Shown: positions 8,128-17,364 of the stretch, piece by piece
How the letters are laid out: every line of letters starts with the position of its first letter
Position numbering within the stretch: the first letter of the stretch is position 1
Origin: Lentimicrobium saccharophilum
GTDB lineage: Bacteria > Bacteroidota > Bacteroidia > Bacteroidales > Lentimicrobiaceae
Direction: 5' to 3'
Assembly: GCF_001192835.1 (NCBI RefSeq)
Contig: NZ_DF968182.1
Coordinates: forward strand, 2,265,113 to 2,329,112
DNA length: 64,000 nt
Position numbers and translations under genes: made by a program
The notes under the pieces: model-generated
Told to the model about the DNA's origin: nothing
What the model saw: the letters and a program-made list of their open reading frames with translations, nothing else
Databases searched by the model: none

Positions 8128-11100
8128 TTAGTCCAGGTTCTGGAATTTCATTCTGATTTTCTTCACTTTGTCGCGTTCGCCGCTGCGGGCCAGCACGCCG
8201 TACATCACCGGCACAATCACCATGGTAACGATGGTGGAGAATACCAGTCCGCCGATCACGGTGATGCCCATCGGCCGCCATATTTCGGAGCCTTCGCCGG
8301 TGCTCAGCGCCAGCGGCAGCATACCGAGGATGGTGGTAAGGGCGGTCATCAGCACGGGGCGCAGACGCGAACGGCCCGACACCACGATGGCGTCGTAGAG
8401 CCGCATATCGCGGTCACGCATCAGGTTGGTGAAGTCCACCAGCACGATGCCGTTTTTCACCACAATCCCTATCAGCAGCACCGCGCCCAGGGCGGCCACC
8501 AGGCTCAAGGTGGTGTTGGTGAGCAGCAGGGCGAAGATCACCCCGGTAAAGGCAAACGGGATGGAGAACATAATGATAAACGGCATGGTGAACGACTCAA
8601 ACTGCGAGGCCATCACGATAAATACCAGGATCAGGCTGAGCACCATCAGCAGGCCGAGGTCCATAAACGACTCCTGCTGGTCCTCGTACGAACCGCCAAC
8701 CTGTATCAGCACATCCTGGGGCACCTTCACCCGGCCGATCTCAGCCTTGATCTGGTTGGCCAGGTCGCCCAGGGCCACGTTGTTGGGTTTCACCGAAACG
8801 GTGACGATGCGCTCCTTGCGCTTATGCTGGATGGCGGGCGGTCCCCAGTATTCGGTGATGGTGCCGATCTCCTTCAGCTTGATCCGCTTGCCCATGGGGT
8901 TTACGATGGAAAGCTCCTCCAGGTCGGAGATGGAACTGCGGTAGTTTTCCGAAAGCCGCACGCGGATATCGTACTCCTCTCCTTCTTCCTTATACTGCGA
9001 AGCGGTCATGCCGTAGATGCGGTTGCGCACCATGGCCGAAACGGTGGCGCTGCTGAGTCCGTGCAGGGCCAGTTTCTCCTTGTCGAGCACCACCTGCAGC
9101 TCGGGCTTGTCGTTCTTGCGGCTCACGGTAACTTCGGTGGCCGATGGCATGGCGCTCACCCGGTTGCGGATCTCCTGGGCCAGGGTGTTGGTGGAATTGA
9201 AATCATAGCCATAGATTTCAATATCTACCTTGCTTTCGCCGCCCATGCCCATACCGCCGCCCGAGGTGGAAACCGAAGCGGTGACTATCTCGGGGTATTC
9301 AGCCAGCTGCTGACGCATATCGTCGGCGATCTCCCAAACGGTGCGCTGCCGCTCCTCAACATCCTGCAGGCGCATCATCACGTTGATGATGTTCGATCCG
9401 GTGGTGCTGAAGAGGGAGAACATGCTGCCTTCGTCGTCGGAGCCGGAAGAGGAAGCCATAATCATCACTTCAGGATAACGCTCCCTGATCATCTGCTCTA
9501 CTTTGCGGGTGGTCTTCATGGTCTCTTCCACCCGGGTGCCGGTCTGCAGCTCTATGGCCATCGTAATCCGCGACTCGTCGGTCTGCGGCATAAAGTCGGT
9601 ACCGATAAAGCGCGTGAGTAAGATGGAAACCACAAAGATGGCCAGGGCGCTCAGCATCACGAAAGTTTTGTGGTGCAGGGCCCAGCGCAGGGTTTTTTCG
9701 TAGAAGTTGTCCATTCCAACAAAAAACGGCTCTATCAACCGGTCATAGCTGAAGCGTCTGGGTTTGACCTTTTTATCCCGCAGCCTCAGCATCCGTGCCG
9801 ACATCATGGGGGTAAGGGTGATGGCGGCCAGGGTGGAGGTAACGATGGTGATGGTCACGATCCATCCCAGCTGGTTGAACATCACGCCGGTCATGCCGCC
9901 CACCAGGGTAAGCGGGAAGAACACGGCCACCACCACCAGGGTGGTGATGATTACCGACAGCCACACCTCGTTGGTGGCGTAGATCGCCGCTTCGCGCGGA
10001 CTGCTGCCGCGTTCGATGTGGCGGGTGATGTTTTCGAGCACCACGATGGCATCGTCCACCACCATCCCGATTGCTATGGAGAGCGAGGTCAGCGAGATCA
10101 CGTTCACCGAATTGCCGGTGATAAAGAGGTAGATAAACGAGACAATGAGCGAGATCGGGATGGTCAGGACGATGATAAAGGTTGCACGCCAGCGCCCGAG
10201 GAAGACCAGCACCACCAGGGCAACGAAGATAAACGCCCACATCAGGGTTTCGGAGAGGTTGCGGATGGATCCTTCGATAAACTGGGAGGTATCCATAATC
10301 AGGTTGATCTCCACATCGGGGGGCAGGGTTTTCTTGAGTTGCTCCAGGCTGTTGCGGATATCCCTGGCCACTTTAACCGTGTTGGCGCCCGACTGCTTCA
10401 TGGCAAACAGGCGGAGGCCGGTCTGTCCGTTGATTTTCTCGTCGAGGGAGACATCCTTGAGCGAGTCGCGCACGGTGGCCACGTCGCGCAGGTAAACCGG
10501 CACTCCGTTGGCGTTGCCCACCACCAGGCTGCTCAGCTGGCGGCTGTCGCCGAATTCGCCCTGTATGCGCAGCTGATAGTCCATTTCGCCCATCTTCACG
10601 TTGCCCGAAGGCATGTTGAGGTTTTCGGCGGCGATGACGTTGCCGATCTGCTCGATGGTGAGGTTATAGGCGTCGAGGCGCTTGGGGTCGGCATCCACAT
10701 AAACGATGCGTTTCGGGGCGCCCATCATGGAGACGGATCCCACGCCGTCGATGCGGTTCAGGGGATTGATGATCTTCTCCTCCAGCAGTTTTTCGATGCC
10801 CGGGTAGCTTTCCTTTGCGGTGACCGCGTAGAAAACGATGGGCATCATATTGGTGTTGAACTTGAAGATAATGGGGCGGTCGGCGCCGTCGGGCAGCTGG
10901 TCGTAGAGGCGGTCGAGCACGTCGCGCACCTCGTTGGTGGCTTCGTCGAGGTTGGCCCCCCAGCTGAATTCAATGGTGATCACCGAGAGGTTATCCGATG
11001 AGGTGGAAGTCACCTCTTTTACCTTATCCACCGTATTGAGCGCATCCTCCATCTTTTTGGTGATGTTGGTCTCGATATCGGCCGCGTTGGCGCCCGCGTA

Positions 11101-11250
11101 GGTGGTCATCACCGACAGGAAGGGCGGGTCGATCTCGGGATAGAGGTCAACGGGGATTCTGCTGAGCGAATACAGGCCCATCACGATCACGGCCGTAAAG
11201 ATCATGAATGTGGAGATGGGCTTGTTTACCGCGGTTTTATATATACTCAT
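8128..11250 (-). CDS. RND efflux transporter, HAE1 (AcrB-like) family
   Basis: 1040 residues, full length for an AcrB-type inner-membrane proton-driven pump that passes substrates through a periplasmic adaptor to a TolC channel. The N-terminal MSIYKTAVNKPISTFMIF is a typical first membrane helix. The proton relay in TM4 is SIAIGMVVDDAIVVLEN (Asp399-Asp400, matching AcrB Asp407-408), which points to the drug/hydrophobe HAE1 branch and not to heavy-metal CusA types. A second helix bundle follows from about 850. The downstream neighbour is a PII-like protein and the upstream neighbours are the adaptor and TolC. Substrate cannot be read from the sequence. Confidence 0.95.
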   Translation of the reverse strand: MSIYKTAVNKPISTFMIFTAVIVMGLYSLSRIPVDLYPEIDPPFLSVMTTYAGANAADIETNITKKMEDALNTVDKVKEVTSTSSDNLSVITIEFSWGANLDEATNEVRDVLDRLYDQLPDGADRPIIFKFNTNMMPIVFYAVTAKESYPGIEKLLEEKIINPLNRIDGVGSVSMMGAPKRIVYVDADPKRLDAYNLTIEQIGNVIAAENLNMPSGNVKMGEMDYQLRIQGEFGDSRQLSSLVVGNANGVPVYLRDVATVRDSLKDVSLDEKINGQTGLRLFAMKQSGANTVKVARDIRNSLEQLKKTLPPDVEINLIMDTSQFIEGSIRNLSETLMWAFIFVALVVLVFLGRWRATFIIVLTIPISLIVSFIYLFITGNSVNVISLTSLSIAIGMVVDDAIVVLENITRHIERGSSPREAAIYATNEVWLSVIITTLVVVAVFFPLTLVGGMTGVMFNQLGWIVTITIVTSTLAAITLTPMMSARMLRLRDKKVKPRRFSYDRLIEPFFVGMDNFYEKTLRWALHHKTFVMLSALAIFVVSILLTRFIGTDFMPQTDESRITMAIELQTGTRVEETMKTTRKVEQMIRERYPEVMIMASSSGSDDEGSMFSLFSTTGSNIINVMMRLQDVEERQRTVWEIADDMRQQLAEYPEIVTASVSTSGGGMGMGGESKVDIEIYGYDFNSTNTLAQEIRNRVSAMPSATEVTVSRKNDKPELQVVLDKEKLALHGLSSATVSAMVRNRIYGMTASQYKEEGEEYDIRVRLSENYRSSISDLEELSIVNPMGKRIKLKEIGTITEYWGPPAIQHKRKERIVTVSVKPNNVALGDLANQIKAEIGRVKVPQDVLIQVGGSYEDQQESFMDLGLLMVLSLILVFIVMASQFESFTMPFIIMFSIPFAFTGVIFALLLTNTTLSLVAALGAVLLIGIVVKNGIVLVDFTNLMRDRDMRLYDAIVVSGRSRLRPVLMTALTTILGMLPLALSTGEGSEIWRPMGITVIGGLVFSTIVTMVIVPVMYGVLARSGERDKVKKIRMKFQNLD

Positions 11251-11283
11251 AACAGCTTTTCATTTACAGATTTAACACCGGGA

Positions 11284-12336
11284 CTATTTTCCGTCCACCT
11301 TTACCTTCATGCCGTCGAGCAGGCGGGCCTGTCCGCTTACCACCACAAGATCGCCTTTCTTCAGCTGGTCCGATTCCACTTCCACCAGCTCGTTGTAACG
11401 TTTGCCGATGACCACGGGGATGCGTTTGGCCACATTGTCCTTTTCAATAAAGAGGTAGCGGTCGTTCGAACCCTGCATCTTCAGTACGGCGATGGCGGGG
11501 ATCAGCAGGGCCTCCTCGCGGTCGAGGTCGAGCGTCACACGGCTGAACATGCCGGGGCGCAGCTTGCCGCCGGGGTTATCCACCGCCACTTCGATGTTGA
11601 AGGTACGGCTGGCCGCGTCAATGGTGGGATAGATATTGAAGACCCTCCCTTTGAAAGTCTCGCCGGGATAGATGTCCACGCCTATGTTCACCTCCATGCC
11701 TTTGCGGATCATGGGGAAGTACTTTTCGGAGACCGGCACCAGGGTTTTGAGGCGGTCGATCTGCACCAGCGAAACGATGGCGGCTTTGCCGATGGGGGCC
11801 ACGGGCGCGCCCGAATACATCTCTCCTGACTCGAAGTACTTGCCCGAAATTACCCCGCTGAAGGGCGCCCTGAGGCGGGTATTTTCCTGCAGGAAGGCCA
11901 CATTGCTGCGGGCGATGTCGAGCTGCGACTTCATCTGGTCATATTGCTGCTGGGCCACGCTGCCCACCTTGTGCAGGGTGTCGAAGCGTTTGAAATCGGT
12001 TTCCAGCGTCCGGAGCTGTACTTCGGCCTGATGCAGCTGGGTGCGGTCCATCTGCACCAGCAAATCACCCTTATTAACCCGGGTGCCGACTTCCACCGCG
12101 ATGTTTTCGATGCGGCCCGGGGAAGCCGGCGCCATGTGAATCTCCTCGTAAGCCAGCAGGGTGGAAGAATATTCAACCGAACGGGCTACCTGCTGCACCT
12201 GCAGCTCCGTTACCCTTACCACCTCTACCTTTTCGGAAGCGGCATCCTGCTGCGCGCTTTTTTCCGTTTTGCCTGAAGAACATGCCAGCGCAGTGACAGA
12301 CAATAGTGCAAAACCAATTTTAAATGTTGTATTCAT
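11284..12336 (-). CDS. RND periplasmic adaptor (membrane fusion) lipoprotein
   Basis: 350 residues. The N-terminus MNTTFKIGFALLSVTALACSS is a lipoprotein signal with lipobox LAC, so the adaptor is anchored in a membrane by lipid. Next come the barrel-sandwich (lipoyl-like) halves: AGRIENIAVEVGTRVNKGDLLVQMD before a short coiled-coil hairpin (LRTLETDFKRFDTLHKVGSVAQQQYDQMK), and RAPFSGVISGKYFESGEM after it. A beta-barrel and membrane-proximal domain (VVIGKRYNELVEVES..KKGDLVVVSGQARLLDG) complete the family pattern. It links the RND pump to the TolC-like channel encoded upstream. Confidence 0.93.
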   Translation of the reverse strand: MNTTFKIGFALLSVTALACSSGKTEKSAQQDAASEKVEVVRVTELQVQQVARSVEYSSTLLAYEEIHMAPASPGRIENIAVEVGTRVNKGDLLVQMDRTQLHQAEVQLRTLETDFKRFDTLHKVGSVAQQQYDQMKSQLDIARSNVAFLQENTRLRAPFSGVISGKYFESGEMYSGAPVAPIGKAAIVSLVQIDRLKTLVPVSEKYFPMIRKGMEVNIGVDIYPGETFKGRVFNIYPTIDAASRTFNIEVAVDNPGGKLRPGMFSRVTLDLDREEALLIPAIAVLKMQGSNDRYLFIEKDNVAKRIPVVIGKRYNELVEVESDQLKKGDLVVVSGQARLLDGMKVKVDGK

Positions 12337-12358
12337 GTTAGATAGACTTAAATATTTC

Positions 12359-13657
12359 TTAATCCAGTTTTCCGTAAAGTTTTTGCAATTGCACCCCCGA
12401 CTGCAACACCTGCATCATAGCGGAGATATAGTCTGTTTCGGCTTTCAGGTAGTTGTTGTCTGCCGTAATCAGGTCGAGGCCCGAGATAATACCCTGTTCA
12501 TATTTGAGTTTCAGACTGGCGTACACCCGCCGCGAGACCTCCACATTGTTTTTCTGGTTGAGGTAAGTCTCCAGCGCGCTGTTGTAGTTGAAGCGCAGCT
12601 GTTTCTCCTGAATTTTCAGCTGGTCGCTGAGCAGGCTTTTATTGTTCTGCGTGGTTTCCAGGTCGATGCGCGCCTGTTTCACCTGGGCCATGCGCACCCC
12701 GCTCGAGAAAATCGGGATGTTCATCTGCAGGCCCACCATATTGGCGGGGGTCATGTCGAAGTCGGGCTTCAGCAGTTTGTAGGTATAGCGGTAGTATCCC
12801 GAGATGGTCGGCAGGGCGTTGGCCCGCTGCATATCGATCATTTTACGGCTCACCAGTTCCTGCTGGTTCAGCAGCCTGAAATCGACCTGATCTTCAACCC
12901 TGAAGGATTCCGCCAGGGGCAGGGCTTCGGCTTCCGAGAGCATCTGGTCGAGGCGGTCGGTCAGCTCCAGCTGGGTATCCACCGGCACACCCAGCAGCAG
13001 GCGCAGCATATTGGTGGCCAGTTCAAGCTGGCGTTCCGACGATTTCACCGCGTTCTTCAGGGTGTTTACCTGCACCGAAAGCTGATCCACATCCGTTTTC
13101 TCGATAATCCCGAAGGTTTCGAGGGCGGCGGTTTTTTCGTACAGCCCTTCCAGGTTTGCCTGGTTTTGTTCTAGCAGCCTTAGCAGCTCTTCCGAGATCA
13201 GCACCAGCTGGTAGGCGTCGGTCACCTGGGCGATGATATCCAGTTCGGACTTCTCTTTGCTGATGCCGGCCATGCTCTGGTAGAGTTTCGCCGTTTGCAC
13301 CCCAACGATGTAGTTGCCGCTGAAGATCAGCTGGGTAAGGTTCAGGTTGAAGTTGCTCTGCGGTTTGATGTCGATCTCACTGGGCGGCATCCCTTCTGCA
13401 AAGCGGATGGAGATCTTGGCGCCCAGGGCGTTGGAATAGTCCACAGCGGCGTTGAGCTGTGGCAGCCCGTTGGCGATGGCCTCGCGCACGGCGGCGGCGG
13501 CTTTCAGGGTGGCCAGATCGGCGTTGGCAATGGTTTTGTTGTATTCAAGCGCCGTTTTCCTGGCCCCTGCCAGGTCGAGCGTGAGTGTCTGCTGCGCCCC
13601 GAGAAAACCGGAAGTACCCAGCAGTAACAGCATTGAAATGAACGTTGTTCTCATCAT
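12359..13657 (-). CDS. TolC-family outer-membrane efflux channel
   Basis: 432 residues with a signal peptide (MMRTTFISMLLLLGTSGFLGAQ) and two long heptad-rich helical repeats typical of the OEP fold, e.g. ARKTALEYNKTIANADLATLKAAAAVREA and the related second-half segment ending YEQGIISGLDLITADNNYLKAETDYI. The trimer forms a periplasmic tunnel and outer-membrane pore for the adjacent RND pump. Its start codon overlaps the stop of the TetR gene by 4 bp (ATGA), so regulator and channel are translationally coupled. Confidence 0.93.
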   Translation of the reverse strand: MMRTTFISMLLLLGTSGFLGAQQTLTLDLAGARKTALEYNKTIANADLATLKAAAAVREAIANGLPQLNAAVDYSNALGAKISIRFAEGMPPSEIDIKPQSNFNLNLTQLIFSGNYIVGVQTAKLYQSMAGISKEKSELDIIAQVTDAYQLVLISEELLRLLEQNQANLEGLYEKTAALETFGIIEKTDVDQLSVQVNTLKNAVKSSERQLELATNMLRLLLGVPVDTQLELTDRLDQMLSEAEALPLAESFRVEDQVDFRLLNQQELVSRKMIDMQRANALPTISGYYRYTYKLLKPDFDMTPANMVGLQMNIPIFSSGVRMAQVKQARIDLETTQNNKSLLSDQLKIQEKQLRFNYNSALETYLNQKNNVEVSRRVYASLKLKYEQGIISGLDLITADNNYLKAETDYISAMMQVLQSGVQLQKLYGKLD

Positions 13658-14280
13658 AGTTCTATATAATCGTTGATATTTTCCGTGTATTTGTCCATCA
13701 GCGCCACTCCCTCGGAGGTGCAGATCCCCCTGAAGTAAGGCAGGAAGATATTCGAAAGCACCTCCTGTCCGGTTGGTTGCAGTATCCTGAGCCGGTCGCT
13801 GTTGTGGATAAGGCCGATCAGCTCGTGCAGGAAGTTATCCACCAGATCGAGCCGCATATCCTTGCGGAAGATGCCTTCGCGTATACCCTTTTCAAGAAGG
13901 GTGAACGATGCCGAAAACTCCTTCAGGCTTTTCTTGCATGAATAGAGCGAGGCGTTCACCACAGGGAAATATTTCTTGATGTCCTCGGTAAACACCCGGG
14001 CAAAGGAACCCCGTCGCAGCGCCTCCATTTTCATGATCATAAAAATGGCTTCAATCACATTGCCGGCCTCGGAAATAATACCCAGCATATCCTGGTTGTG
14101 CCTGATAATCATTTCGCGCAGCGATTGTACCACCAAATCATCCTTATCTTTGAACAACTCGTAGATCGTGCGCTTCGAAACACCGGACTCGGCGGCAATA
14201 CTGTCCATGGTTACATTCCTGATACCGAGGTTCAGAAATAACTCAATCGCTTTATCCAGAATTTTTTCCCTTGCTTCCAT
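13654..14280 (-). CDS. TetR-family regulator of the efflux operon
   Basis: 208 residues. The N-terminal helix-turn-helix is typical of TetR: MEAREKILDKAIELFLNLGIRNVTMDSIAAESGVSKRTIYELFKDKDDLV. The C-terminal helical ligand domain is not conserved enough to predict an inducer. It is the first gene of the operon tetR-tolC-adaptor-RND-PII-like, so it probably represses its own transcript and is released by a pump substrate. A perfect 10-bp dyad lies just upstream of its -7 box and is the natural operator candidate. Confidence 0.9.
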   Translation of the reverse strand: MEAREKILDKAIELFLNLGIRNVTMDSIAAESGVSKRTIYELFKDKDDLVVQSLREMIIRHNQDMLGIISEAGNVIEAIFMIMKMEALRRGSFARVFTEDIKKYFPVVNASLYSCKKSLKEFSASFTLLEKGIREGIFRKDMRLDLVDNFLHELIGLIHNSDRLRILQPTGQEVLSNIFLPYFRGICTSEGVALMDKYTENINDYIEL

Positions 14281-14301
14281 TGGTCAGAGATTTTTCGGAC
14301 T

Positions 14302-14378
14302 GCAAAACTAGAAAACTTTTTTGGTTTAAAAGTTTTCAATGGTGAAAATTTTTAATTTTTTAACAATTGAGTTAAAAA
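14302..14378 (-). promoter_or_regulatory. Promoter and dyad operators before tetR
   Basis: Minus-strand TAGTTTTGC (14310-14302) is a -7 box about 22 bp from the tetR start. Directly upstream is the perfect dyad GAAAACTTTT-N7-AAAAGTTTTC (14311-14337), covering the -33 zone. Two more perfect dyads follow: TTTTCA-ATGG-TGAAAA (14333-14348, overlapping the first) and TTTTTAAC-N6-GTTAAAAA (14357-14378). The first is a good TetR-type operator by size and place. The outer ones may be extra sites or a weak hairpin. Confidence 0.65.
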
Positions 14379-14516
14379 TCATCAGAATCGTTGATTGCAC
14401 GGGTATTTGTGTGGGGGAAAAAAAATCAAAGGTGCGGAAAGGGATCATCATTAATATATGCCACCCACCACCCGATGGGGTAAAATTATCGCTCAGGATT
14501 GATCCCGATAACATAC

Positions 14517-15065
14517 GACCCCGCTGGGGTCAGACGCATCAATCTGAGCCAAAAATCCTGACTCCGGAGGAGTCAAATGTTTATAGAAACAATCCTGCCT
14601 TAGCACCCCCCGGCCCTGGAAGGGTTGAATAAATTGCTGTAATTACAAATTCTTAACACATACCACCGGATGAGGTCAAATTACCGCTCAATATTGATCC
14701 CGATAACATACGACCCCGCCGGGGTCGGAGATTAACCTGTTACCGGCCTTTCTATACACATGTGACCCCGCTGGGGTCATCAATCTCAATCCGAACCAAA
14801 AAATCCTGGCTCCGCAGGAATCACATATGTATAGAGAAAGACCTTCATTGAAACATACGACCCCGCTGGGATCATCAATCTCATTCCGAACCAACAAAAT
14901 CCTGACTCCGGAGGAATCACATGTTATAGAAGATGACCTTCATTGAAACTTGCGACCCCGCTGGGGTCATAAATCTCATTCCGAACCAACAAAATCCTGA
15001 CTCCGGAGGAGTCACATGTGTATAGAAATAGCATCACGATAGAAAACCTCGACCCCAGCGGGGTC
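14517..15065. repeat. REP-like palindrome array, left of the Y1 transposase
   Basis: Palindrome GACCCCGCTGGGGTC or a one-base variant occurs at 14517, 14712, 14764, 14859, 14954 and, in reverse orientation (GACCCCAGCGGGGTC), 15051. A second palindrome, GACTCCGGAGGAGTC, alternates with it at 14560, 14808 (degenerate), 14904 and 14999. Units are joined by conserved linkers such as CCGAACCAACAAAATCCTG and TATAGAAA. The final reversed copy closes the array toward the transposase. No gene is supported in this stretch. Confidence 0.9.
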
Positions 15066-15228
15066 GTATATTTTTGCAATTATTCGTTAAAAACCGCTAT
15101 TAAACTAATTAACTAGAAATTATAAATCAAACTGATAAAATCTCGAACCAGATTCATGATAATGAACTCAATATTTCTTTCATCAATAATAATTCGCTAT
15201 TTTTATCACAAATAAATAATAACCGGAT

Positions 15229-15690
15229 ATGGCAAATACTTACTCACAAATTTACATTCAGACTGTTTTTGCTGTTCAGAACCGTAATGCACTAATCCAC
15301 AATTCATGGGAAGAGGAACTCTATAAATACATAACCGGAATTGTGCAAAATAAAGGGCAAAAGATGTTGTCGATCAATGGCACTTCAAACCATATTCATT
15401 TCCTTATCGGCATGAAACCTACTTGCTGCCTTTCCGATTTAGTTCGTGAAATCAAGAAATCTTCCGCTTTGTTTATAAAAGACAATAGGTTTTGTAACTA
15501 CCGGTTCACCTGGCAGGAAGGATTCGGCTCATTCTCATATAGCCATTCTGAGATTTCTGATGTTATACAATATATTGAAAAACAAAAATTACATCATCGG
15601 AAGATTACTTTTAAGAATGAGTATTTGTCATTTTTAGAAGCATTTGGAATTGAATTTAAGCAGGAATATCTGTTTGAATGGATAGATTGA
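15229..15690 (+). CDS. Single-domain Y1 (IS200/RAYT-like) transposase
   Basis: 153 residues forming one HUH/Y1 domain: the metal-binding pair is NHIHFLI (His55, His57) and the nucleophile should be Tyr115 in DVIQYIEKQ. Such enzymes cut and join single-stranded DNA at hairpins. No tnpB, no second copy and no classic IS200 ends are visible. Instead the gene is embedded in REP-like palindromes on both sides, which is the hallmark of REP-associated tyrosine transposases (RAYTs), thought to spread or maintain the palindromes. The frame is intact, with all key residues present, so it may be active. Confidence 0.88.
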   Translation: MANTYSQIYIQTVFAVQNRNALIHNSWEEELYKYITGIVQNKGQKMLSINGTSNHIHFLIGMKPTCCLSDLVREIKKSSALFIKDNRFCNYRFTWQEGFGSFSYSHSEISDVIQYIEKQKLHHRKITFKNEYLSFLEAFGIEFKQEYLFEWID

Positions 15691-15706
15691 ACCCTTGATA
15701 TCATAC

Positions 15707-16023
15707 GACCCCGCTGGGGTCGGAAATCATCTTGTTACCGTCTTTTCTATACACATGTGACCCCGCTGGGGTCATCAATCTCAATCCGAACCAACAAAAT
15801 CCTGACTCCGGAGGAGTCAAATGTTTATAGAAACAATCCTGCCATAGCACCCCCCGGCCCTGGAAGGGTCGAATAAATTCATGGGATTACCAATTCTTAA
15901 CACCCATCACCTGCCGGGGTGAAATAACCGCTTAAGATTGATCCCTTTAAACATGCGACCCCGCTGGGGTCGGAAATCATCTTGTTACCGTCCTTTCTAT
16001 ACACATGCGACCCCGCTGGGGTC
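15707..16023. repeat. REP-like palindrome array, right of the Y1 transposase
   Basis: GACCCCGCTGGGGTC at 15707, 15759, 15957 and 16009, and GACTCCGGAGGAGTC at 15804. The stretch 15804-15900 is almost identical to 14560-14660, including a CACCCCCCGGCCCTGGAAGGGT segment read in two parts, so both arrays derive from one module. The remaining 16024-16149 contains nothing I can name apart from the likely queA leader. Confidence 0.9.
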
Positions 16024-16149
16024 AAATTACCGCTCAAGATTTATACCGTACTCACATGAATCAGCATCCCACCCATCAATCCATATAGGAGCCCGATGCC
16101 CTTTTTTACTAATTTCGCAGCCGTGTAAAAGATTCCACCACCCCATAAC

Positions 16150-17364
16150 ATGCTGCCTGAATATATCAATATAAACGACTACGACTACCCCCTCCCCGGC
16201 GAACGGATCGCCCGTTTCCCGCTTGAACAGCGGGATGCCACCCGGCTATTGGTATTCCGCGACGGCACACCGGCCGACTCCCTGTTTTCTTTGCTGGATC
16301 AGCATATCCCCGAAAAAAGCCTCTTTGTTTTCAACAATACGCGGGTGATCAGGGCCAGGCTTATCTTCCGCAAAGTCAGCGGTTCCCGCATCGAAATCTT
16401 CTGCCTGCAACCCCTCGGCGGATACGGGCAGACCGGCGGCATTACCACCTGGAAATGCCTGGTGGGGAATGCCAAACGCTGGAAATCAGGTCCCCTTGAA
16501 ATGACCGTTGACACCGGGATGGGTGAGGTAACACTCAGTGCCCACAAGGGGGAGAAGGCCGGAGATGCCTTTGAGATCACCTTTGGCTGGGACAAGCCGG
16601 AGATGCCTTTCGAGCAGGTGCTGGAGTTTGCCGGCAAAGTCCCTCTCCCCCCCTACCTGAACCGTGAACCGGTGGAGAGCGATACGGAACGATATCAGAC
16701 CATCTACGCGGAATTCAACGGCTCGGTGGCGGCGCCCACGGCCGGGCTTCACTTCACGCCGGCTGTTCTTGAAAAGCTTGAATCGCGGCACTGCAGCTTC
16801 GAATACCTCACCCTGCACGTCGGCGCCGGCACTTTCAAACCCGTTTCGGTGGAGGACGCCCGTCAGCATGCCATGCACGAGGAAGAGCTGATCATCGAAC
16901 GGCAGAGCATCCTCAGGCTGCTGCAGCACAGCGGGGGGAACATCATCCCCGTGGGGACCACCTCTATGCGTTCACTCGAAAGCCTGTACTGGCTGGGGAT
17001 CCAGCTGATCAACGGGAAAGATCCCGGGGAGGAGTTCTTTATCGATCAATGGGAACCATACCAATCGGAAGTCAGCATCCCTCCGGCTGAAGCCCTGCAG
17101 GCCATCTACGATTATCTCACCGCCAGGCGGATGAACTCCATCAGCGGTTTCACCCGGATTATGATCGCTCCCGGCTACCGCTTCAGGATGAGCGATGCCC
17201 TGGTAACCAACTTTCACCAGCCCCGGAGCACCCTGTTGCTGCTGGTAGCCGCCTTTATCGGTGAAGGATGGAAAAAAGCCTACATGTTCGCCCTTGAACA
17301 CGGCTACAGGTTCCTTAGTTACGGCGACAGCTGCCTTTTCTTTCCCGAAAAAGAGGAAGGCTGA
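16150..17364 (+). CDS. queA: tRNA preQ1(34) S-adenosylmethionine ribosyltransferase-isomerase
   Basis: 404 residues. QueA transfers the ribosyl part of SAM to preQ1 in tRNA position 34, giving epoxyqueuosine. Family landmarks: YDYPLPGERIARFPLEQRDATRLLV near the start, HIPEKSLFVFNNTRVIRARL, and the central GSVAAPTAGLHFTP, then LHVGAGTFKPVSVEDARQHAMHEE and NFHQPRSTLLLLVAAFIG. It is longer than E. coli QueA because of loop insertions (e.g. about 85-105). The stop overlaps the next start by one base (TGATG), so the downstream NTPase is coupled. The REP array ends about 125 bp upstream. Confidence 0.96.
   Translation: MLPEYININDYDYPLPGERIARFPLEQRDATRLLVFRDGTPADSLFSLLDQHIPEKSLFVFNNTRVIRARLIFRKVSGSRIEIFCLQPLGGYGQTGGITTWKCLVGNAKRWKSGPLEMTVDTGMGEVTLSAHKGEKAGDAFEITFGWDKPEMPFEQVLEFAGKVPLPPYLNREPVESDTERYQTIYAEFNGSVAAPTAGLHFTPAVLEKLESRHCSFEYLTLHVGAGTFKPVSVEDARQHAMHEEELIIERQSILRLLQHSGGNIIPVGTTSMRSLESLYWLGIQLINGKDPGEEFFIDQWEPYQSEVSIPPAEALQAIYDYLTARRMNSISGFTRIMIAPGYRFRMSDALVTNFHQPRSTLLLLVAAFIGEGWKKAYMFALEHGYRFLSYGDSCLFFPEKEEG

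Noticed and set aside
7969-9621. Long plus-strand open frame (550 codons) opposite the RND gene
   Set aside because: It is antisense to a clear AcrB-type gene, is rich in His, Gln and Gly from GC-rich reverse codons and has no family features. The same holds for 9670-11001.
14688-14897. Minus-strand frame of 69 codons in the REP array
   Set aside because: It only translates the palindromes and linkers.
14517-15065. CRISPR-like spacing in the REP array
   Set aside because: The sequences between palindromes are themselves conserved copies, and the palindromes are too short and variable to be CRISPR repeats.
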